Made by a program: the position numbers and the translations under genes
Shown here: in pieces, positions 8,460 to 15,059 of the stretch
How positions within the stretch are numbered: position 1 is the first letter of the stretch
Layout of the letters: each line of letters opens with the position of its first letter
Source: JBCCFW01 sp039029535
Lineage (GTDB): Bacteria > Acidobacteriota > JBCCFW01
Direction of reading: 5' to 3'
Length of the DNA: 20,812 bases
Assembly (NCBI GenBank): GCA_039029535.1
Contig: JBCCFW010000140.1
Span: 1-20,812 of the forward strand
The notes under the pieces: generated by a model
What the model was told of the DNA's origin: nothing
Seen by the model: only the letters and a program-made list of their open reading frames with translations
The model's database searches: none

Positions 8460-8480
8460 GAGGCTCCCCCCGGGAGCCTC
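8460..8480 (+). terminator. Strong hairpin after the sigma-kinase unit
   Basis: A perfect 9-bp stem (GAGGCTCCC / GGGAGCCTC) closes over a three-base loop, 65 bp after the kinase stop. No T-tract follows, so it is not a textbook intrinsic terminator. High-GC bacteria often use such hairpins to end or stabilise transcripts. The rest of the 198-bp gap up to 8592 shows nothing else except the ribosome site of the next gene. Confidence 0.5.
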
Positions 8481-8592
8481 ACCAGCCCGCCGCTCGGAAT
8501 GTCGATCGTTCGTGGTTGAGCCCGCGACACGCCCCCGAGAACAGTGGACGGGTCCATGTCGCACGACGCGCTTGCCCCAGGAGACGAAGACC

Positions 8593-10866
8593 ATGAGTCG
8601 ATCCCTGCCGCTGCTGGCCCTGTTCGCTTGCCTGTCGTCTTCGTCCCCATGCCCCGTCTCCGCTCAGCCCACCTGGGCCTGGCTCTACGAGGGCCCGACG
8701 ACGACTCCGAACTGGAGTCACGGCGTCCCGACTCCTGACGGAGGCCTGGTCGTGAGCGCGCCCCTCACCAAGGTGGCCCCCGACGGAAGGATCGAGTGGT
8801 CACGGCAGGTCGACGCCTTCCCCCGGGTCTTCGACGTGCACGAGGACGGTCGCATCCTGCTGGGCCGCAGCTTCGGCACGGTCCTTGCGATCGTCTCCCC
8901 TGACGGGGACCTGCTCTGGGCTCGCTCGGTCGGCGTGGGTGATCGCCTGACCATTCGCGATGCCTGCTTCGATCCCGACGGCCGCGTGCTGACGACTGGC
9001 AACGTCGGCCTGTCGCCCAGCGACACCTGGCTCGGCCGATTCGATCCCGCGGACGACTCGTCCTGGCATCGCGCCTACCAGATCACGGACACCGACGGCA
9101 CGAGCCGAGGTCAGCGCTTGCTCCCTCGCGGGGACGGAGGCTTCATCGTGGCCTGCACTGGATCCGCCGGGAGCTTCCCGCTCATCCACGTGGTCGGTCT
9201 CCTCGCGAGCCTGGATCCCGATGGCGACCTGGACTGGGGAATGAGCCAGTCCGGCGGTGAGGCCCAATACCTCGCTCCCTCCGAAGACGGAGGTTGGTAC
9301 CTGGCATCCTTCGACACCGCTCCCGACGGGTTCTCGTGGGACACCGATCTCCGTCGGATCGACGATCGAGGCCGGCCGGAATGGCGTCACTCGACACGGT
9401 TCGTCTACGCGCCCTCCTACCCACGCGCCCTCGCCCTCGACGATGGCGGCATCCTCTGGCTGGAGGACAACTCCCGGGACGGCTTCGCGAAGCTTCGAGA
9501 GAACGGCAGCGAGGACTGGTCACTCGACCTGGACGGCATCGGAGCCTGGAGCCTCGTCGACGCGGTCGGACCTGGTTTCTACCTCGTCGAGCCGGACCGA
9601 ATCAGCCGTCGCAACGACCGAGGCCAGGCCTTCCCTCACGCTTGCGCTCCTCCTACGAACCGTGGCCGGCTGCCGACCTCGGCTCGCGATGCCTCGGCGA
9701 GCGCGCGAGGCCTCGACCCGGGTCTGGTGGTGCTGAACGAGACCCCGGTCTTGAACGAGCTCTCCCCCAGCTTGCTGACCGTGACCCTCGCCCGCGTCGT
9801 CGAGTGCGACAACTGTCCCGGCATCGAGAACGACCAGAGCGACAGTGACTCGGATGGTCTCGGCGACGCCTGCGACAACTGCCCCAGTGACTCCAATGCC
9901 GACCAGCTCGACACCGACGAGGACGGACTCGGCGACGCCTGTGACGACTGCACCGACACCGATGGGGACGGCTACGGTGACCCAGGTCATCCCGACGACA
10001 CCTGCGAGCCGGACCGCTGTCCCGAGATCCCGAGTGCGACGAACGCCGACGAGGATGACGACGGCCTGGGCGACCCCTGCGACAACTGCCCGAGCGTGGC
10101 CAACGACGATCAGTCCGACCTCGACACGGACGGAATCGGTGACGCCTGCGATCCCTGCCCCGCCCTGCGAGGAGGGTTCGTCGACATGGACGGCGACGGA
10201 GTCGGTGATGCTTGCGACGTCTGTCCCGAGCTCGCCGACGATCAGTCCGACGGCGACGATGACGGCATTGGTGATGCCTGCGACGACTGCAACTCACCCA
10301 ACCCCAGCCAGGCCGATTGCGATGGCGATGGCCTCGTCGACGCGTGCGAGCCAGGCGACTCCGACGGTGATGGTCTCCCCAACGATCTCGACGGCTGCCC
10401 CTGCACGGCCGATCCCGATCAGGCCGACCTCGACGCCGACGGGCTCGGTGACGCCTGCGACAACTGTCCCCGCATCGCCAACCCCCGTCAGTCCGATCAC
10501 GACGCCGATGGCGCGGGTGACGCGTGCGACCGAGTACCCGAGCCCTCGGCTGTCGATCTCGACCCCCTCGTGGAACCACTTCGCGTCGTCCGAGTCGGCG
10601 CGAGCCAGCTCAGCCTGACCTGGTCGACCGTCGAGGTCGAGAGCTACGACCTCCACCGAGGTGACCTCGACAACCTCCGGCTCGGGTCGCCCGACCACCA
10701 GCGCTTTGGCCACTGCGGCCTCGACGAGACCACCACCGTCATCGACCTGGAGAGCGAGGCAGCCCGCTACTACCTGGTCACGGGGAGGATCGGCCACTTG
10801 GAGAGCGCGATCGGTCGAGACAGCAGTGGTAGCGAGCGAGTGCCCGCCCTCGCACTCTGCCCCTGA
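8593..10866 (+). CDS. Secreted protein: beta-propeller-like domain, thrombospondin type-3 repeats and FN3-like C-terminus
   Basis: A 757-residue exported protein. Residues 1 to about 25 are a signal peptide (MSRSLPLLALFACLSS, cleavage probably after VSA). Residues 30-380 contain repeats such as VSPDGDLLWARSV and LDPDGDLDW, suggesting a PQQ-like or similar propeller. Residues 405-647 hold about eleven Asp-rich calcium-binding repeats of the form DxDxDGxGDACDNCP. The last 100 residues form an FN3-like domain (LSLTW ... YYLVTGR) ending in Cys-Pro; the FG-GAP protein at 16770-19586 ends in the same kind of domain. The start at 8593 is chosen for the signal peptide and the AGGAG nine bases upstream. 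The likely role is an extracellular or cell-surface structural or adhesive protein; no enzyme motif is visible. Confidence 0.88.
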   Translation: MSRSLPLLALFACLSSSSPCPVSAQPTWAWLYEGPTTTPNWSHGVPTPDGGLVVSAPLTKVAPDGRIEWSRQVDAFPRVFDVHEDGRILLGRSFGTVLAIVSPDGDLLWARSVGVGDRLTIRDACFDPDGRVLTTGNVGLSPSDTWLGRFDPADDSSWHRAYQITDTDGTSRGQRLLPRGDGGFIVACTGSAGSFPLIHVVGLLASLDPDGDLDWGMSQSGGEAQYLAPSEDGGWYLASFDTAPDGFSWDTDLRRIDDRGRPEWRHSTRFVYAPSYPRALALDDGGILWLEDNSRDGFAKLRENGSEDWSLDLDGIGAWSLVDAVGPGFYLVEPDRISRRNDRGQAFPHACAPPTNRGRLPTSARDASASARGLDPGLVVLNETPVLNELSPSLLTVTLARVVECDNCPGIENDQSDSDSDGLGDACDNCPSDSNADQLDTDEDGLGDACDDCTDTDGDGYGDPGHPDDTCEPDRCPEIPSATNADEDDDGLGDPCDNCPSVANDDQSDLDTDGIGDACDPCPALRGGFVDMDGDGVGDACDVCPELADDQSDGDDDGIGDACDDCNSPNPSQADCDGDGLVDACEPGDSDGDGLPNDLDGCPCTADPDQADLDADGLGDACDNCPRIANPRQSDHDADGAGDACDRVPEPSAVDLDPLVEPLRVVRVGASQLSLTWSTVEVESYDLHRGDLDNLRLGSPDHQRFGHCGLDETTTVIDLESEAARYYLVTGRIGHLESAIGRDSSGSERVPALALCP
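9806..10530 (+). repeat. Tandem thrombospondin type-3 coding repeats
   Basis: About eleven imperfect units of 40 to 75 bases encode DGxGDACD-type calcium loops. At DNA level they share GGTGACGCCTGCGAC-like cores. Unit lengths vary and the reading frame is kept throughout, so this is a protein repeat, not a CRISPR or minisatellite. Such repeats in the coding strand can drive slippage or recombination, and copy number may differ between strains. Confidence 0.85.
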
Positions 10867-10891
10867 AGATCGGGCTCACGGAGGACCCTCG

Positions 10892-10919
10892 TTCGAGCCT
10901 GGTGCCTTCGGGCTACACT
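10892..10919 (+). promoter_or_regulatory. Candidate promoter of the SDR gene
   Basis: TTCGAG (10892-10897) and TACACT (10914-10919) are 16 bases apart in the 78-bp gap before the SDR. Transcription would start about ten bases before the GGAGG ribosome site. The -10 box is fair, the -35 box weak. Confidence 0.35.
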
Positions 10920-10944
10920 CGAAGCACCAGGGAGGTCCGTGGTC

Positions 10945-11967
10945 ATGCGTCCACTCGAAGGTCAGGTCGCCGTCGTTGCAGGAGCCACGCGTGGTGCCGG
11001 TCGCGGCATCGCGACCATGCTGGGCGAAGCGGGTGCCACCGTGTATTGCACGGGTCGCAGCGTGCGGGGAAGCAGTGCCACCGAGGGACGCCCCGAGACC
11101 ATCGAGGAGACGGCCGAGCTCGTCACCGAGCTCGGTGGCGAGGGTGTCTGGGTCCAGGTCGATCACGAGATCGAGGAGCAGGTCGAGGCCCTCTTCGCCC
11201 GCGTGAAGAAGGACGAGGGCCGACTCGACGTCCTGGTCAACGACATCTGGGGCGGCGACACGCTCACCGAGTGGGGCACGCCGTTCTGGGAGCTCTCCAT
11301 GGACAAGGGCCTGACCATGCTCCGGCAGGCCGTCCACACTCACCTCATCACCAGCCGTCACGGCGCCCCGCTCATGATCGAGGCGAACCGAGGGCTCATC
11401 GTCGAGATCACCGACGGCGACTTCCTCGGCTACCACGGCAGCCTCTTCTACGACCTCGTCAAGGTCGGCGTCATCCGCATCGCGTACGACATGTCGCGGG
11501 AGCTGGAAGGCCGGAACATCACCGCCCTCGCCGTGACGCCCGGCTTCCTCCGCTCCGAGGCGGTGCTCGCACACTTCGGGGTCACGGCCGAGTCCTGGCG
11601 AGAGGCCATCGAGAAGGACCGCCACTTCGCGGCGTCGGAGTCACCCGCCTACGTCGGCCGCGCCATCGCCGCCCTCGCGGCCGACCCCGACGTCGGCGCC
11701 AAGGCCGGCCAGGTCTGGGCGTCATGGACCCTGGCCGAGGAGTACGGCTTCCAGGACGTCGACGGAAGCCAGCCCGACTGGGGCTCCCACATCGACGCCG
11801 CCGTGGAGACGCTCCTCGAGGGCGGCGTGCCGATCCCCGCCGACCAACGCTACGTCCTCGAGATGCGCTGTCATCAGGTCGCCCTCGATCCGACCAAGAC
11901 GGAGCAGCTCGCTCGGATGAAGGCCCTGCTGGCCGCTGATGAAGCCTCAGATAGGTCCATCAGATAG
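10945..11967 (+). CDS. Short-chain dehydrogenase/reductase, DHRS1-like
   Basis: A 340-residue SDR, longer than the usual 250 and close in layout to the DHRS1 branch. The cofactor motif is AGATRGAGRG near the N-terminus, followed by CTGRS, whose arginine suggests NADPH. The catalytic Tyr-Lys pair is in LFYDLVKVG (Y169, K173). The residue 13 positions before the Tyr, normally Ser, is Thr (T156 in EITDG), and the usual NNAG is NDIWGG. The ATG at 10945 is chosen because GGAGG (10931-10935) sits nine bases upstream; the in-frame GTG at 10939 is too close to it. The substrate is unknown. The final ten or so codons drift to lower GC, marking the edge of the island that follows. Confidence 0.92.
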   Translation: MRPLEGQVAVVAGATRGAGRGIATMLGEAGATVYCTGRSVRGSSATEGRPETIEETAELVTELGGEGVWVQVDHEIEEQVEALFARVKKDEGRLDVLVNDIWGGDTLTEWGTPFWELSMDKGLTMLRQAVHTHLITSRHGAPLMIEANRGLIVEITDGDFLGYHGSLFYDLVKVGVIRIAYDMSRELEGRNITALAVTPGFLRSEAVLAHFGVTAESWREAIEKDRHFAASESPAYVGRAIAALAADPDVGAKAGQVWASWTLAEEYGFQDVDGSQPDWGSHIDAAVETLLEGGVPIPADQRYVLEMRCHQVALDPTKTEQLARMKALLAADEASDRSIR

Positions 11968-12033
11968 AACACAGAGCTGTCCAAGCACTCTCAAGCTAGG
12001 CCCACGAGCCAACAACATGGCAACCAGCCGTTG

Positions 12034-14142
12034 TCACTCCATCGGCGGCCTATCACCACGGCGGGGGCGGTGCCGTGGCTTACGGCCCCTTGAGTTCCTT
12101 CGCCCTCCCGTGACTTGTCTACTGCCCTCATTAACTTCCTCCGGGCCCAAGGCACTTTCTCGGAAGAACACTCGCTCGACCCTCCTTCCACCAGACAAGA
12201 GCTGAAAGAGGGGAGCACTCGGAATCGACTCCTCACCAAGCTGACACAGATCCAACATTTTCAGTATCGGAACCGTACAGTAGAGAGCCGTTGAGGCATT
12301 GTGCTCAAGCACACTCTTGGGTCGGCGCCCCTTGCTCTTAGCTCGATCGACGCTCGACCGCTCGACATGAGCCAATTCGCCTGCGCCATCTCCAGCCCGC
12401 TGGGCCAGATGCACTTTCTTCGCCCTCGCAGCCAATCCGCCCCACCCAGTCGCACTGGTTACGATCAGATCGGTCCCCTCCAGATGAAGCCGATGCCCTG
12501 GAAGCGACTTGAAGGCACCAGCCAAGCAGAGCGCAAAGTGTCGACCAAGACGACGCCGAACGGGGAGAGATGATGCTGGGCGAGCATCAACCACTCTCAG
12601 TACCAACTCGACATCGGCTACATGATGCGACCGCGCCGCCCCCTCGATCTCGACCAAGAAGTCATCGGCATTCGGCAGTAGCCGCGCGACCAGCACGATC
12701 ACATCAGACCATCGTTCCTCGCGAAAATGCTGCCACACCAGCTCACGCTCTCGCCGATTCCCGACCACGTACTGGGCTACCAAGAACTCATGCAAGGAGA
12801 GGTGTACGAAGGAGTACTTCGCTGGCGAACGCTCAACCAAGAGACCGAAGTGACCAAACAAGCTCGCCAACACGTCACCGGCTTCCCAACCAGAGCAGCC
12901 AAGAAACTCCGCCACACGAGACAGGACCCCCAGACCATCAACATCTCTCACATCAAACGCAACCCGACCCGCCTCAAAGAGCTCGGCAGCAAGCCAAGAC
13001 GCAATGATGTGCCTCTTCCTCACAGACAGAGCAGCAAGAGGCGACTCTCTAGCGATGTTGCGAAAAGCATCCCACCCCCCCAGCAGGCCCTCCACACACC
13101 TAACATACAACTCATCTGGCTCTGAAGGAACATCAAGATCGTTCTCATAGAGAGCACATACGATAGACAGCAGCAGAGGCGTGCCCCCCAGGTCCAACAT
13201 GGCAGGCTCACCATCAATGCGCTCAATCAGCCGCTCTCCCTTCCCCTCATCCACTAGGGAAAACCACTTCCTAATGAAGTCAATGCGCTCGGGCAATGCA
13301 AGGGGCAGGGTTTCCCACTTGTCGAAACCGGGAAGTGCCACGTCAAGGCTGAGCGGTCTGGCGGACAAGCAAATCAACGAATGCGGATAGCGCGATACGA
13401 TGCGTTCCAATTCACGGACGATTCGCGCCTGATGCTGCCCATCAGTCTCATCCAACCCATCGACCAACAACATCAACGCACCGGAAACCGCTAGCGCCTG
13501 GAGCACCGCCTCTGCCGGCTCAATGCCAACATCTCCAAGAAAGCCAGCTGCCGCCCCCCAGACCTCTCCCTCTGTACCAGCGTAGTCACGAACAGAGAGG
13601 AGGATCGGAACCCGTCGCCGACCGCGTGCTGGGCGGCCAGCCGCGGCTGTCACTGCAAGATGGCGAAGGGCAGTTGTCTTGCCAGAGCCAGCCCCTCCCT
13701 GAAGAGCGAAGCCTCGGACCGTGCGCTCGATCGCCGTCCAGGGATCAACCCCCTCTCGCCCAGTCCCTCCGCGCTGACGCCCAATGTCGTGCTCGATCTC
13801 GCTGGAGCTGCGGTAGACTAAGCGCTCCGCCCCGGACGACAACGTCAGACGCACATAGCTCCTACCGACTGGGACGTTGCGACCAGTACCAAACAGGGAG
13901 TACGTCCCCACTCTAGTCGCAAGGTAGCTCGCGTACCGTTCGGCATTGACAGTACGCACTTTTAGTGCCTGATAGTGAGCCTCTGACGAGGAGTTGAACT
14001 CCGAGAACACTGACTTGAAGGACGCACGGATCGCATCAATAAGCCCCGTCGGGTCCAGTGAGTCGAGCACTCTACGCCCCTCAGTGCGCCGGCGGAGCCC
14101 AGTCGGAGTGGCCTCTGTAGACCTAGAGGCCAGCAGCCCCAC
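12034..14142 (-). CDS. NACHT-domain NTPase, candidate anti-phage (bNACHT/NLR-like) protein
   Basis: A 702-residue STAND NTPase. Residues 1-145 are an uncharacterised N-terminal region with YVRLTLS before the NTPase. The NACHT core runs from about 146 to 330: Walker A GGAGSGKTT (149-157), Walker B LMLLVDGLDET (223-233) with the NACHT-type acidic residues, and LSARP (259-263). A helical/winged segment follows, ending in VHLSLHEFLVAQYV (446-459), typical of NACHT proteins. The last 240 residues resemble no family I recognise, and the final 28 are very basic. Bacterial NACHT proteins of this type are known phage sensors that trigger defence. No nuclease, TIR or membrane effector is recognisable here. 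An in-frame stop 18 bases upstream limits the start to GTG 14142 or later; GTG 14070, after GAGGGG, is a strong alternative. GC is about 58%, far below neighbours. Confidence 0.88.
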   Translation of the reverse strand: MGLLASRSTEATPTGLRRRTEGRRVLDSLDPTGLIDAIRASFKSVFSEFNSSSEAHYQALKVRTVNAERYASYLATRVGTYSLFGTGRNVPVGRSYVRLTLSSGAERLVYRSSSEIEHDIGRQRGGTGREGVDPWTAIERTVRGFALQGGAGSGKTTALRHLAVTAAAGRPARGRRRVPILLSVRDYAGTEGEVWGAAAGFLGDVGIEPAEAVLQALAVSGALMLLVDGLDETDGQHQARIVRELERIVSRYPHSLICLSARPLSLDVALPGFDKWETLPLALPERIDFIRKWFSLVDEGKGERLIERIDGEPAMLDLGGTPLLLSIVCALYENDLDVPSEPDELYVRCVEGLLGGWDAFRNIARESPLAALSVRKRHIIASWLAAELFEAGRVAFDVRDVDGLGVLSRVAEFLGCSGWEAGDVLASLFGHFGLLVERSPAKYSFVHLSLHEFLVAQYVVGNRRERELVWQHFREERWSDVIVLVARLLPNADDFLVEIEGAARSHHVADVELVLRVVDARPASSLPVRRRLGRHFALCLAGAFKSLPGHRLHLEGTDLIVTSATGWGGLAARAKKVHLAQRAGDGAGELAHVERSSVDRAKSKGRRPKSVLEHNASTALYCTVPILKMLDLCQLGEESIPSAPLFQLLSGGRRVERVFFRESALGPEEVNEGSRQVTGGRRNSRGRKPRHRPRRGDRPPME

Positions 14143-14354
14143 CCCAATCGCGATTCGTCACACATGCCAACCATCGTGCAATAGAGCGACCTAGCGAATC
14201 AACTCGACTCAAAACTAGAGCGACCACGCCGCCACTGCTCCCCCCTCCTCCCTCACCGCTCAAAATCTCTCCCCTTGGGCACCCGCTCCTTCACCGACTC
14301 CTGGTCATCCATGGCCTCCACGCCAGGGCCAACACCTGGCTCCGCCCACTACCG
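14143..14354. other. Intergenic stretch of lower GC between NACHT gene and transposase remnant
   Basis: About 210 bases with no credible gene on either strand. On the minus strand it must hold the NACHT promoter, but I could not pick a convincing -35/-10 pair. On the plus strand, around 14310, codons for LHARANT weakly recall the usual N-terminus of IS481 transposases, so part of it may be more of the decayed element. Confidence 0.4.
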
Positions 14355-15000
14355 ACAATCACCTCCAGTCCGGTAGACCGACGTCGCACGGCACAGAAGC
14401 AACAGCTCCTAGAGAACGCCTCTGCTGCTCCAGCGGCTGCCCCTCCAGCTGCACCAGCAGCCAAGAGTTCATGCTGGACAGCCCGCCGGCTGCGAGTGGC
14501 TCTCTCCACTCTTGCCGCCGTGCTACGCCGGAAGGCTGAACAGGCTCGCACCTCGTGAACCAACGCATCCAGTCGTACGATACGAGCAAGAGCAGCCCGG
14601 TGAGTTCCTCCACGGGGACATCAAGAGACTCGGTCTTCTCAGACACGAAGGGCATCGAGTCGGAGCGTGTCCTCAGTGACAACGCTCCTGCTACAACTCG
14701 AAGCTCTGGAAGAGACCTGTCCTCGTCTCGGACTAGCCCTGAAGCAGACCCGCCTTGACCCGTCAAGGACCAACCGCAAGGCCGAGCGCAAGGCCGAGCG
14801 CTTCATCCATGGGCTATCGCGGATCTGGGCCCACGGGCGCTTCGACCGGACCTCAGCCCAACGACGCCGGGCTCTGGCACCCTGGCTCCGTCGCTACAAT
14901 GAACGACACCTCACTACGGCATCGGAGAGCTCATCCTGCTCCGGCGGCTTGAGATGCCCAACACGACGTTCCTGGACACCACACCTAGCCGCTCGAACTA
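14355..15000 (+). pseudogene. Decayed IS481-family transposase
   Basis: Pieces of a DDE transposase are read in order across three frames. They are: WTARRLRVALSTLAAVLRR (about 14475-14531), then NRLAPREP ... RYEQEQPGEFLHGDIKRLG (14539-14676, ended by a TGA at 14677), RVLSDN (14666-14683), SCYNSKLW (from 14686), LGLALKQTRLDPSRTNRKAE ... FIHGLSRIWAHGRF ... WLRRYNERH (14718-14908), and PHYGIG ... RRLEMPN (from 14909). These match the IS481 pattern, with the three acidic residues in HGD, LSDN and KAE. About 60 codons between the first two acidic blocks are missing and the N-terminal third is nearly unrecognisable. At least four frame changes plus a stop rule out activity. I could not find terminal inverted repeats. 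Confidence 0.82.
14778..14801 (+). repeat. Perfect 12-bp tandem duplication in the transposase remnant
   Basis: AAGGCCGAGCGC occurs twice in direct succession, doubling the Lys-Ala-Glu-Arg that carries the catalytic glutamate. It looks like replication slippage in a sequence no longer under selection. Confidence 0.8.
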
Positions 15001-15024
15001 CAATCTAGGCATCGTCACTCTCCT

Positions 15025-15046
15025 ACGGGCTCGCTACCACGCCCGT
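15025..15046 (+). promoter_or_regulatory. Hairpin in the leader of the S1-domain gene
   Basis: ACGGGC and GCCCGT form a 6-bp stem around a ten-base loop, ending 13 bases before the ATG at 15060, where no clear ribosome site is seen. In RNA it would cover or flank the translation start. A possible -10 box, TACAAT, lies at 14999-15004. A regulatory role is a guess. Confidence 0.3.
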
Positions 15047-15059
15047 TTCGGTGCTTCGC

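Noticed and set aside
9806..10530. Repeat array resembling a CRISPR or minisatellite
   Set aside because: Units vary in length, spacers are not unique, and the frame encodes thrombospondin type-3 repeats throughout.
12570..13125. Plus-strand open frames inside the NACHT gene
   Set aside because: They are short, rich in Pro, Arg, His and Ser, without motifs, and antisense to a clear NACHT coding region.
13962..14174. An ATG-started minus-strand frame overlapping the NACHT start, considered as an alternative N-terminus joined by frameshift
   Set aside because: Its translation has no family resemblance, and the NACHT frame has usable GTG starts at 14142 and 14070.
14291..14766. Two minus-strand open frames of 90 and 135 codons upstream of the NACHT gene, considered as a partner gene
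   Set aside because: They are antisense to the IS481 remnant, whose plus-strand pieces match transposase motifs. No ribosome site or domain supports the minus-strand frames.
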